64,000 bases of DNA from positions 111,280-175,279 of the forward strand of contig NZ_MTAZ01000005.1 of the NCBI RefSeq assembly GCF_002150785.1, in the 5' to 3' direction. This document shows positions 53,978-61,467 of this stretch, one piece after another (the stretch's first letter is position 1; the number at the start of each line of letters is the position of its first letter). The position numbers and the translations under genes were made by a program. The stretch comes from Arenibacter amylolyticus (GTDB lineage Bacteria; Bacteroidota; Bacteroidia; Flavobacteriales; Flavobacteriaceae). The notes beneath the pieces are model-generated. The model was not told where the DNA came from, made no database searches, and was given only the letters and a program-made list of their open reading frames with translations.

Positions 53978-54986
53978 GATTATAGGCTTGCTAGCGCTAG
54001 TGCTTACTTCACTGGTGATAAGCTGTGGGCAACGGAATGGTAAATGGGTAAAGAATGTAGCCGTGGGGGAGGCCCTAGGGACTTCTTATAGCCTTATTTA
54101 TATATCCGAAAAGGAGTTGGATTATCAGTCGCAATTCGATTCCATCTTTCAGGTGATCAATCGGTCTATGTCTACGTATATCCCTACTTCCGATATTTCC
54201 AAAATAAACCGAGGTGATACTACTGTTGTGGTAGATCATATGTTTCGGGAGGTGTTTGAGCTCTCTAAGAAGATATATAACGCCACTGGGGGCTATTTTG
54301 ACCCTACAGTAGGGGTTTTGGTTAATGCCTGGGGTTTTGGTCCAGGGAAGGAATTGGAGATGAATACCGAGCGTGTAGACAGTCTTTTACATTATGTGGG
54401 ATTTAACAAGGTCAATATTTCCCCCAACAATACCATCTCCAAGATAGACCCTCATATCTATTTCGATTTTAATGCCATAGCAAAAGGATATGCGGTAGAT
54501 AGATTGGCGGTATTCTTAGATGAAAAAGGCATTGAGAACTACCTACTGGAAGTTGGAGGAGAACTGGTGGCAAAGGGCGAAAATACACTCAGGAAAAAGC
54601 AATGGGTGGTAGCCATAGACGATCCACAAATGGATTGGGAGCGAACCTCCAAGCAAACGGTCAATATGAAGGATAATGCCATGGCATCCTCCGGCAATTA
54701 CAGAAAGTTTAAAATAGATCCGGAAACGGGTGCCAAATATGTGCACACCATTGATCCCCTCACCGGATTTACCAAAAACTCCAATATACTAGCGGCCACA
54801 GTCGTAGCCAAGGATTGTGCCACAGCAGATGCGTATGCCACTGCTTTAATGGCGATGGACTTAACACGCTCCAAGGAGGTTTTAGAGGCAGATCAATTGC
54901 TAGAAGGTTACATCATCTATCTGGACGATGCCGGAGCGGTACAAGAGTATATGACGGAAGGCTTTAAAAAGATGCTTATAAAGTAA
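53955..54986 (+). CDS. apbE: FAD:protein FMN transferase
   Basis: From the ATG at 53955 (KDLLRYKIIGLLALVLTSLVISC, lipobox Cys24) the protein has 343 residues; a start 21 bases upstream is possible. ApbE family marks are TSYSLIYIS, YIPTSDISKIN, GGYFDPTVGVLVNAWGFG, YFDFNAIAKGYAVDRL and YVHTIDPLTGF. It attaches FMN through a phosphoester to Thr in NqrB and NqrC. As a lipoprotein it acts at the periplasmic side. Its place after nqrA-F fits this role. Its stop abuts, with no spacer, the stop of the convergent methyltransferase gene. Confidence 0.95.
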   Translation: MKDLLRYKIIGLLALVLTSLVISCGQRNGKWVKNVAVGEALGTSYSLIYISEKELDYQSQFDSIFQVINRSMSTYIPTSDISKINRGDTTVVVDHMFREVFELSKKIYNATGGYFDPTVGVLVNAWGFGPGKELEMNTERVDSLLHYVGFNKVNISPNNTISKIDPHIYFDFNAIAKGYAVDRLAVFLDEKGIENYLLEVGGELVAKGENTLRKKQWVVAIDDPQMDWERTSKQTVNMKDNAMASSGNYRKFKIDPETGAKYVHTIDPLTGFTKNSNILAATVVAKDCATADAYATALMAMDLTRSKEVLEADQLLEGYIIYLDDAGAVQEYMTEGFKKMLIK

Positions 54987-55766
54987 TTATTTGGTGACCA
55001 CAGGTATTATTTCACCAGGACTTAATCGGTAGCGATCTACTTCTTCCGGACTGAGTTTGGAATTGGTGTAATCTACCTCGGTTACCTTAAATCCAATTGC
55101 TCTTAATTTGTCAAAGTAGTCCCTTCCATAGATGCGAACATGATCGTACTGGCCAAATATTTTGGCCCGTTCCCTTTTGTCCGTTATGCTGTTGTCCTCA
55201 AAAGTCTGGGCCCTATTTAAATCCTGAGGGATCTGGAAAACTCCCCAGCCTCCGGGCTTTAATATTCTGTAGAGCTCAGACATTGCCTTCTCGTCGTCCT
55301 GGATATGTTCTAGTACATGGTTGCACAATACCACATCGTAGGTGTTGTCTTGAAAAGGAAGGTCGCATATATCCGCTGTGATATCTGCTAAGGGAGAATT
55401 TAAATCCGTGGTGGTGTAATCTAAGTTTTCTAGTTTTCTAAAGCGCTTGTAAAAGGCCTGCTCTGGAGCAAAGTGTAAAACCTTAAGGGGGCTATCAAAA
55501 AAATCGGTTTCGTTTTTTAAGTACAACCATAATAGCCTATGGCGCTCAAGGGATAGGGTAGAGGGCGATAGCACATTGTCTCGCGAATGCTCATAGCCAT
55601 AGGGAAGGAATTTCCTGAAAGATTTCCCATCTATGGGGTCGGTGTACTTACTGCCACGCATAGACAATTCCAATATCGGCCTGGCCATGAGGCTCAATTT
55701 AATTAGCACCGGTCTGGGGACCGTATTAAGGACTAGCTTAAAAACTTTTTTTAATGCCATCTTCAA
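54987..55766 (-). CDS. Class I SAM-dependent methyltransferase
   Basis: The 259-residue protein has an unusual basic N-terminal part (about 90 residues) followed by a Rossmann methyltransferase core: KVLHFAPEQAFYKRFRKL (modified motif I), TTDLNSPLADITADICDLPF, DVVLCNHVLEHIQDDEKAM and LKPGGWGVFQIPQD. A weak first SAM loop (FAPE instead of GxGxG) is a feature of this subgroup. The substrate is unknown; lipid, quinone or small-molecule methylation are possible. An ATG 6 bases inside the frame is an equal alternative start. It converges on apbE with zero spacing. Confidence 0.85.
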   Translation of the reverse strand: MKMALKKVFKLVLNTVPRPVLIKLSLMARPILELSMRGSKYTDPIDGKSFRKFLPYGYEHSRDNVLSPSTLSLERHRLLWLYLKNETDFFDSPLKVLHFAPEQAFYKRFRKLENLDYTTTDLNSPLADITADICDLPFQDNTYDVVLCNHVLEHIQDDEKAMSELYRILKPGGWGVFQIPQDLNRAQTFEDNSITDKRERAKIFGQYDHVRIYGRDYFDKLRAIGFKVTEVDYTNSKLSPEEVDRYRLSPGEIIPVVTK

Positions 55767-55861
55767 ATGTTAGAGCTCCTAGGAATAGGGCGCGTGAATT
55801 TTATTAGGGGGTGGACAGACATTTTGCCAATTGGATGCTGAAAAGAATCGTTATTGCATGC

Positions 55862-55892
55862 AAAAAGCTCCTGTTTGGTATAAACAGGAGCC
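55862..55892 (-). terminator. Intrinsic terminator of map
   Basis: A perfect 10-base stem (GCTCCTGTTT / AAACAGGAGC) with a 5-base loop is followed by five T on the minus strand, 14 bases after the map stop codon. Confidence 0.9.
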
Positions 55893-55905
55893 TTAAAATA
55901 GTTTG

Positions 55906-56724
55906 TTATAGTACCAGTGCTTTTTGGCGGAATTCGTCTTCCTCGTTACTTTTAATGCCCAAGGCTTCGTAGATATAGGCAAAGGTGGAGAGAATCTCCG
56001 GTTTACCATCTACAATAGCGACATTATGCTCAAAATGGGCGCTTGGTTTTCCGTCCTTGGTAAGTATGGTCCAACCATCGCTCAATTGCTTTATATTACG
56101 AGTTCCCATATTGGTCATAGGTTCTATGGCAACAACCATTCCCTCCTGAAATTTCTTTCCGCGACCACGTTTTCCATAGTTGGGCATTTCGGGATCTTCA
56201 TGCATCTTTCTGCCAATGCCATGACCTACTAGTTCTCGGACTACTCCATAACCGTGATCTTCTGTGAACTTTTGAATAGCATAGCCCACATCGCCTACGC
56301 GATTACCAAGTTTAAATTCCCGAATTCCTACATACAGGGATTCCTTGGTTACTTCCAACAACTTTTTTACTTCAGGGGAAACTTCACCTACTTCAAAAGT
56401 GTAGGCATGATCTCCGTAAAAATCATTCTTCAAGGCCCCACAGTCTATGGAAATTATATCACCCTCCTCTAATGGGGTGTCGTTGGGAATTCCGTGTACC
56501 ACTTGGGCATTTGGACTCATACAAAGGGAGTTGGGGAAATCATACATTCCAAGAAATCCGGGTTCTGCCCCGTGATCTCGAATAAAGGTTTCCGCCAGTT
56601 TATCCAATTGTAGGGTGGTTACGCCAGGTTTTACCTCACTGGCCAGCATTCCCAAGGTTTTACTAACAATCAAGGCGCTCTCGCGCATCAATTCTATCTC
56701 TTCTGGTGTTTTTATTATAATCAT
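55906..56724 (-). CDS. map: Methionine aminopeptidase, type I
   Basis: From the ATG at 56724 (MIIIKTPEEIELMRESALIV) the enzyme has 272 residues. The metal ligands of the pita-bread fold are in place: ISIDCGALKNDFYGDHAYTF (two Asp), VGHGIGRKMHEDPEMPNYG (His) and GMVVAIEPM (Glu), plus the substrate-site His in QVVHGIPND. It removes the initiator Met from nascent proteins. It is slightly longer than E. coli Map because of a C-terminal extension. A -7 box lies only 6 bases before the ATG, suggesting a very short mRNA leader. Confidence 0.96.
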   Translation of the reverse strand: MIIIKTPEEIELMRESALIVSKTLGMLASEVKPGVTTLQLDKLAETFIRDHGAEPGFLGMYDFPNSLCMSPNAQVVHGIPNDTPLEEGDIISIDCGALKNDFYGDHAYTFEVGEVSPEVKKLLEVTKESLYVGIREFKLGNRVGDVGYAIQKFTEDHGYGVVRELVGHGIGRKMHEDPEMPNYGKRGRGKKFQEGMVVAIEPMTNMGTRNIKQLSDGWTILTKDGKPSAHFEHNVAIVDGKPEILSTFAYIYEALGIKSNEEDEFRQKALVL

Positions 56725-56730
56725 AGGCTG

Positions 56731-56738
56731 CAAAGGTA
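56731..56738 (-). promoter_or_regulatory. Promoter -7 box TACCTTTG for map, near-leaderless
   Basis: An exact TAnnTTTG match is separated from the ATG by CAGCCT only. Transcription should then begin within about 3 bases of the start codon. The box also argues against the TTG at 56733, which would lie inside the promoter. Confidence 0.5.
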
Positions 56739-56760
56739 AAACATTACTTTTAAAATGGGC

Positions 56761-56803
56761 AATAACAGGTTTTGGGACCTACCTGGTCCCAAAACCTGTT
56801 ATT
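56761..56803 (-). other. Perfect 19-base inverted repeat at the end of gpmI
   Basis: The arms AATAACAGGTTTTGGGACC and GGTCCCAAAACCTGTTATT flank a 5-base loop and touch the gpmI stop codon. A stem this long without a T run could be a terminator of weak class, an mRNA 3' stabiliser, or both. It separates gpmI from the map promoter. Confidence 0.75.
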
Positions 56804-58320
56804 TAAACCAAGCTTTTCCCAGTCATTGCTTTTGGTTGATCTACTCCCATTAAGCTAAGGATGGTGGGGGCTATATCGCCCAACACCCCATCCTGAATGT
56901 TCTTTAAATCCTTGTCCACCAAAATTAGAGGTACAGGATTGGTAGTATGTGCCGTATTGGGGCTTCCATCGGGGTTAATCATGGTTTCACAATTGCCATG
57001 GTCTGCAATCACTATGGTGGTATAACCGTTATTGAGTCCGGCAGTAATCACCGAATTAGCACAGCTGTCCACAGTTTCACAGGCTTTTATAGCAGCTTGC
57101 ATATCTCCGGTATGGCCTACCATATCGGGGTTTGCAAAATTTAAACACACAAAGTCCACTTCCCCTTTATCCAATTCGGGAATGATTGCATCGCGTATCT
57201 CATAGGCACTCATCTCTGGTTTTAAATCGTAAGTAGCTACTTTAGGTGAGGGGCAAAGAATCCGTTCCTCTCCCTCAAACGGGGTTTCCCTTCCTCCGTT
57301 AAAGAAAAAGGTAACGTGGGGGTATTTTTCGGTCTCTGCAATTCGGATTTGTTTCTTGTTGGCCTTGGCCAAGGTCTCGCCCAAGGTTTCCTCAATATTG
57401 TCTTTATCGTAAATTACTTTTACCCCGCGATACGATTCGTCATAGTTGGTCATGGTAACATAGTAAAGGTCTAGCTTGTGCATGTTATGCTCGTGCATGT
57501 CTACCTGACTCAATACCTGTGTTAGTTCCCTTCCCCGGTCTGTCCTGAAATTGAAGAAGATAACTACATCATCGTTCTTTATGGTTGCCAAGGGTGCTCC
57601 TTGGTCATTGGTAATGGATAAGGGCTTTAAGAATTCATCGGTAATTCCCTCTTCGTAACTGTTTAGAACAGCCGCTTCAATATCCTGTGTCTTGGTACCT
57701 GTGCCATTTACCAAAAGATCATAGGCCATTTTTACGCGCTCCCATCTTTTATCACGGTCCATGGCGTAATAGCGTCCGATTACGCTCGCCAATTGTACAT
57801 TCTTATCGGCACAGTAGTCATTGATCGCCTTTAGGTAACCAACGCCACTCTTTGGGTCTACATCCCTACCATCGGTAAAGGCATGTATAAAGCTGTTTTT
57901 AATGCCATAGCTTTCACAGGCATCTATTAGACCTCTTAGGTGGGAAGTATGACTGTGTACGCCCCCATCACTCAACAGCCCAAGGAAATGAACCGTTTTA
58001 TTGTTGGTTTTGGCGTGCAATAAGGCCTCTTTTAATACTGGTACCTCCTTTAAGGTGTCCTCTTCTATGGCTAAGTTTATTTTAGCGAGGTCTTGGTAAA
58101 CAATTCTTCCGGCCCCTAAATTCATGTGCCCTACCTCACTATTACCCATCTGCCCTTCCGGCAAGCCTACATGCATACCATCGGTCAGTAAATTTGCGTG
58201 GGCATATTTGGTGTAAAGGGAGTCTATAAAAGGGGTGTTGGCATTTTCTATTGCAGATACTTTGGGGTCAGGAGATTTTCCCCAACCGTCCAAAATCATT
58301 AGGATTACTTTCTTGTTCAT
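56803..58320 (-). CDS. gpmI: 2,3-bisphosphoglycerate-independent phosphoglycerate mutase
   Basis: This 505-residue enzyme of the alkaline-phosphatase superfamily interconverts 3- and 2-phosphoglycerate in glycolysis with Mn2+. It has the N-terminal metal Asp (ILMILDGWG), the phosphoserine site GQMGNSEVGHMNLGAGR, FTDGRDVDP, NFRTDRGRELT, NFANPDMVGHTGDM and VIADHGNCE. The length is normal. It has its own promoter box, and an unusual long stem follows its stop. Confidence 0.98.
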   Translation of the reverse strand: MNKKVILMILDGWGKSPDPKVSAIENANTPFIDSLYTKYAHANLLTDGMHVGLPEGQMGNSEVGHMNLGAGRIVYQDLAKINLAIEEDTLKEVPVLKEALLHAKTNNKTVHFLGLLSDGGVHSHTSHLRGLIDACESYGIKNSFIHAFTDGRDVDPKSGVGYLKAINDYCADKNVQLASVIGRYYAMDRDKRWERVKMAYDLLVNGTGTKTQDIEAAVLNSYEEGITDEFLKPLSITNDQGAPLATIKNDDVVIFFNFRTDRGRELTQVLSQVDMHEHNMHKLDLYYVTMTNYDESYRGVKVIYDKDNIEETLGETLAKANKKQIRIAETEKYPHVTFFFNGGRETPFEGEERILCPSPKVATYDLKPEMSAYEIRDAIIPELDKGEVDFVCLNFANPDMVGHTGDMQAAIKACETVDSCANSVITAGLNNGYTTIVIADHGNCETMINPDGSPNTAHTTNPVPLILVDKDLKNIQDGVLGDIAPTILSLMGVDQPKAMTGKSLV

Positions 58321-58340
58321 ATGATTATTGTTATACAGGT

Positions 58341-58348
58341 CAAAAATA
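58341..58348 (-). promoter_or_regulatory. Promoter -7 box TATTTTTG for gpmI
   Basis: An exact TAnnTTTG match lies 20 bases before the gpmI ATG, giving an expected leader of about 15 bases. Confidence 0.5.
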
Positions 58349-58546
58349 AAACTATTGCCTAAGGATTGCTAGAATTTGCGATAGGAATTTTAAAATACTC
58401 CCCCAATCTTTTAAGAAAATGCAATCGTAATCCCGATGTATTCAATATGTTAAAATTATGTTATTTGTTAACGATTGATAACAAAATAAGAAAGGTGTGG
58501 TCTATTAAGTACAATCAAAAACTATTTTAATTAAATCTTATTCATC

Positions 58547-58942
58547 ATGAGAAAAACAATCGTAATCGCTGCCTGGGCAATATTATGCGCAGTACCCGGC
58601 TTTAGTGCCGAAAAACCTATGGATTTACAGGGGGTGTCCAGCTCCTTGCCGATGGAAACCACCAGGGAACTGAACTCTTTTTGTAAGGCTATTATAAAAG
58701 GGGATATACAAACTGTGAAACGACTAATAGCTTTGGGGGAGGATGTGAATAAAAAATCACTGGGTAAAACCCCGGTAATTTTTGCTGCCCGTTACAACAA
58801 GGCTGAAATAGTAAAACTCTTATTGGACAATGGTGCTGATCCAAGCATTAGGTGCGAAAGTGGCTATAATGCAAAAAAGCATGCCGAACTTTCCAATGCC
58901 AAGGAAGCGCTGGCGGTTATTAATGCCCATTCTATGAAATAG
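58547..58942 (+). CDS. Secreted ankyrin-repeat protein (131 aa)
   Basis: A signal peptide (MRKTIVIAAWAILCAVPGFSA) is followed by a linker and about three ankyrin repeats: NSFCKAIIKGDIQTVKRLIA, LGEDVNKKSLGKTPVIFAAR with AEIVKLLLDNGADPSIR, and a partial last unit GYNAKKHAELSNAKEAL. With no Cys lipobox it is probably a soluble periplasmic protein. It is unrelated in length and sequence to the ankyrin lipoprotein at 8.5-9.2 kb. It is a single gene ending in a very strong terminator. Its binding partner is unknown. Confidence 0.88.
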   Translation: MRKTIVIAAWAILCAVPGFSAEKPMDLQGVSSSLPMETTRELNSFCKAIIKGDIQTVKRLIALGEDVNKKSLGKTPVIFAARYNKAEIVKLLLDNGADPSIRCESGYNAKKHAELSNAKEALAVINAHSMK

Positions 58943-58960
58943 AACGTAGGCTGTTGCCTA

Positions 58961-59006
58961 AAACCAAAAGGACCTATCGTAAGGAAACGATAGGTCCTTT
59001 TGGTTT
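58961..59006 (+). terminator. Terminator with a perfect 20-base stem after the ankyrin gene
   Basis: The arms are AAACCAAAAGGACCTATCGT and ACGATAGGTCCTTTTGGTTT with a 6-base loop (AAGGAA). The lower half of the stem supplies a T-rich 3' arm in either direction, so it may serve both the ankyrin gene and the small gene on the other strand that ends at 59048. Confidence 0.85.
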
Positions 59007-59047
59007 CTAGAATTTGCTAAATGTACAAATAGAGGGCTCCTTGAATG

Positions 59048-59215
59048 CTAAAAATCAAAGCCTGTAAATAATCTGTACATAAAGGCATACAATGCCAGGG
59101 ATAACATAATGAAGCAAAAAACGGAATACAGTTTTAAAAGGAATACGGCAATTAACGGCCTGCATTGTTCAAATGCCCCTACGTAAAGGTTCTTAAGGTG
59201 TAATAGTGTTCCCAT
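59048..59215 (-). CDS. Small single-pass membrane protein (55 aa), possibly the flavobacterial DUF6747 type
   Basis: ATG at 59215 opens a 55-residue frame: MGTLLHLKNLYVGAFEQCRP, a hydrophobic helix (LIAVFLLKLYSVFCFIMLSL), then ALYAFMYRLFTGFDF. The closing aromatic run YRLFTGFDF and the overall plan resemble short flavobacterial proteins grouped as DUF6747, from memory only. An exact -7 box (TAGCTTTG) lies 26 bases upstream and a strong terminator stem lies downstream, so the frame has both signals of a real gene. Function is unknown. Confidence 0.65.
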   Translation of the reverse strand: MGTLLHLKNLYVGAFEQCRPLIAVFLLKLYSVFCFIMLSLALYAFMYRLFTGFDF

Positions 59216-59241
59216 ATAGTTGTCTTTAGATTGGTGATAAT

Positions 59242-59249
59242 CAAAGCTA
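59242..59249 (-). promoter_or_regulatory. Promoter -7 box TAGCTTTG for the 55-aa membrane protein
   Basis: An exact TAnnTTTG match on the minus strand, 26 bases before the start codon, with TTTACC about 20 bases further upstream as a possible -33 element. Confidence 0.5.
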
Positions 59250-59349
59250 TAAGGGTTAAATTGGTAAAGGGTAAAGTATTTGGGAATCTATGCAAGTTAC
59301 AAAAAAATATTGAGAAACTATTGCATGGAACCCAACGGATGCATCACCC

Positions 59350-60114
59350 TTATAGTTTGTTTTGGTGTTTTTTAATCGCTGCTTTAATTTTTTCGATCCT
59401 ATTGTCCGGGTCAGGGTGGGTACTTTTAAATTCGGGTACCCTATTGGGGCCAGCGGCTTCCTTTAAGATCTCCATGACGCGAATCATTTCTTGTGGGTTG
59501 TATCCGGAGCGAAGCATTAATAGGACTCCTAGATCATCGCTTTCTAGCTCGTCTTCCCTACCATTGGTTAGCAAGGTGTTCTGTCCTATACGACCTACAA
59601 TATCCCCGGCATCCGCTCCTACGGAAGCCCCTACGGAGACGGTTTTCCAAAAGTTGCCCTCGGCAATCCTTTCGGCGGAATGTCTGCCTATTACATGGCC
59701 TATTTCGTGCCCCAAAACGCCAGCCAGTTGGGCTTCGTTCAATTTGGAAAAAAGGGCATAGGTAATAAATACCTGTCCTCCGGGAAGCGCAAAGGCATTG
59801 ATGGTCTGGTTATCTGCCAGTAAGTGAAATTCGTAGCGGTAGGGAGTTTCACTTGCAATACTGTTATTCACCAATTTGTGCCCCACTTGATCCACATAGT
59901 TTTGCAACTGATCATCGGGATAGAGTCCGCCATACTGCTGGGCTATTTCCGGGGCACTTTGTAGGCCAATTGCAATTTCCTGTTCCGTACTCATGCTAAT
60001 GTTTTGCACCCTGCCGGTATACGGATTTTCCTCCTTATTGGTACAGCGCTGTATATAGGCGAAGGCCACAATGGCCACGCCAATTAAAATCCTGAATCTC
60101 CAATTCCTTCCCAT
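59350..60114 (-). CDS. M48-family metallopeptidase, probable lipoprotein
   Basis: From the ATG at 60114 (MGRNWRFRILIGVAIVAFAY) the protein has 254 residues with Cys24 after a hydrophobic helix (IQRC), a likely lipid anchor. The zinc motif HEIGH lies in VLGHEIGHVIGRHSAERIAE, and the third ligand in REDELESDDLGVLLM. PDDQLQNYVDQVGHKLV and NAFALPGGQVFITYALF are typical of secreted M48 (BepA/YfgC, LoiP-like) proteins, which do quality control on outer-membrane proteins. Additional in-frame codons up to 60144 lack signal character. Confidence 0.92.
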   Translation of the reverse strand: MGRNWRFRILIGVAIVAFAYIQRCTNKEENPYTGRVQNISMSTEQEIAIGLQSAPEIAQQYGGLYPDDQLQNYVDQVGHKLVNNSIASETPYRYEFHLLADNQTINAFALPGGQVFITYALFSKLNEAQLAGVLGHEIGHVIGRHSAERIAEGNFWKTVSVGASVGADAGDIVGRIGQNTLLTNGREDELESDDLGVLLMLRSGYNPQEMIRVMEILKEAAGPNRVPEFKSTHPDPDNRIEKIKAAIKKHQNKL

Positions 60115-60423
60115 AATTGTCAAGCATTGATATCGCCACAACAATCCTGATCTTCCCCCTGCTTTTGCAGATAGGGCGTTAAAATAATCTAAGTGCTACT
60201 AGTTCTGAGTATTCCCTTGCCCACGGTGCTTGCCGTAGATCTCCAAAGGAAGCTTGCATTAGTAGATGGGAAACCCCTACAATTGTATTTAAATCCTTTG
60301 AAAAAAACGACCCAGCAGCTCCTTAAGATTGCCCTTAATGCCTGAATACATATAGCAAGCCGCTATAGAATATTCACCTCTAAATAGTTCTGGTGCTTAG
60401 GTAACAATTTACGAAAAATATGG
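60115..60423. other. 309-base spacer, no gene seen
   Basis: Reading frames here are at most 26 codons (minus strand, near 60257) and lack similarity or promoter boxes. No terminator or repeat was found. Confidence 0.5.
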
Positions 60424-61158
60424 TTACAGTAGGGCGGAATTTATATCTAAAATATGGTCTTGTATATAGCTTTTTAGAAATCCAGAGGTAAAGTGTTCCT
60501 TTCCAATTATGTCTTCCTGCATAATCAATTTGGCGATATTCTTTTTGCGAAATGCTTTTAGCATGGGTTTGGAAATAGGGGCGTAGCTGTAGTGCCAAGG
60601 CTCGTATTTAAAACCCTTGCGTTTTGGATCGTTGGTGTAGACTAGGTAGAAATCGAACTTATTGGCATTTTCGTCCATCCATTGTTTAAATAGCGCAAAG
60701 GGACCTCCCTCTTCAAATTTTTGGGGACTTAGTACGCTACCAGTGGTTTTACGGTAGCCGTCAATAATATCCACATCGGTCCCCCAATGGTGTCTGCTAG
60801 TACCCGGAATGGTAGAGTATTCTATTATCTTTTCTATGGCTGCAAGGTTTGTCATACCCTTTTCATTGGTGTTCTGAAGGTATTTTCGTTCCCAAATGGC
60901 ATCTTGCCGGTAGAAGCTTCTAAAACTGGAAACTACTTTTAAATCTATTCCGTCCCCATAGGCTGCCTTCCTCATTTCCACAAAGGCATCGTGGGCGTCT
61001 TTTCTAAGATTAATATCCTTCCCAAACAAGGGTATGTCTTTTTTTCCCATTAATTCTTCCAGGGAATATTCGGGATCCTGGGAAAGGGTAAGACCAGGCA
61101 TCACTGAAAGGGCCAAGCCAGTATACCCGGTTTTTTTAATGAAGGTTCTTCGTTGCAT
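60424..61158 (-). CDS. Tat-exported M15-family peptidase (VanY-like D-Ala-D-Ala carboxypeptidase)
   Basis: The 244-residue protein starts with a twin-arginine signal (RRTFIKKTGYTGLALSVMPG), so it is exported folded. The M15 zinc site is complete: SSFRSFYRQDAIWERK, SRHHWGTDVDI (His and Asp ligands) and EPWHYSY (catalytic Glu and His ligand). M15B enzymes trim D-Ala from peptidoglycan stem peptides, in wall recycling or, in other bacteria, vancomycin resistance. Export by Tat is unusual for this family, which normally uses Sec. It is a single gene between two spacers. Confidence 0.93.
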   Translation of the reverse strand: MQRRTFIKKTGYTGLALSVMPGLTLSQDPEYSLEELMGKKDIPLFGKDINLRKDAHDAFVEMRKAAYGDGIDLKVVSSFRSFYRQDAIWERKYLQNTNEKGMTNLAAIEKIIEYSTIPGTSRHHWGTDVDIIDGYRKTTGSVLSPQKFEEGGPFALFKQWMDENANKFDFYLVYTNDPKRKGFKYEPWHYSYAPISKPMLKAFRKKNIAKLIMQEDIIGKEHFTSGFLKSYIQDHILDINSALL

Positions 61159-61429
61159 AGGGCAATACGGTTTTAATAGTTGTATTTATCTACGCTATCT
61201 AACACCATAACACTGCCAGATAGTCCGTTAAGTTTCTAAATATAACAATACCTAAGAATAAACGCTGGATTGAAGGTAAAGTTGTTGGTTTTAACTGGAA
61301 ATTCTTAAGTGAGTTGATTCACTATATTGAGATAAGTTCCCGATTGCGGATGGCTTTTGAAACGCGGGCTCCACCCAACAATGTGGGATCTGACAGGTTT
61401 ATTTTAGGGGAAAATTGTTTAGGAAGTAC
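61159..61429. other. Spacer between the M15 peptidase and the CHU_C gene
   Basis: Apart from the heptamer repeats at 61430-61464, I see nothing definite. A 38-codon + strand frame (61350-61466, MAFETRAPPNNV...) runs through the repeats and converges on the next gene; it lacks any support. Confidence 0.5.
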
Positions 61430-61464
61430 ACTCACTACTCACTACTCTGTACTCAATACTCTAT
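61430..61464. repeat. Five tandem 7-base repeats, consensus ACTCnnT
   Basis: The units are ACTCACT, ACTCACT, ACTCTGT, ACTCAAT and ACTCTAT. The array ends 3 bases before the stop codon of the convergent surface-protein gene. Such arrays can vary in number by slippage. Confidence 0.75.
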
Positions 61465-61467
61465 AAC

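Noticed and set aside
61430..61464. Short repeat array considered as a CRISPR
   Set aside because: Units are 7 bases with no spacers and no cas genes are present.
61350..61466. 38-codon + strand frame through the heptamer repeats
   Set aside because: The last third is only repeat translation and the frame runs into the convergent surface-protein gene; no start signals.
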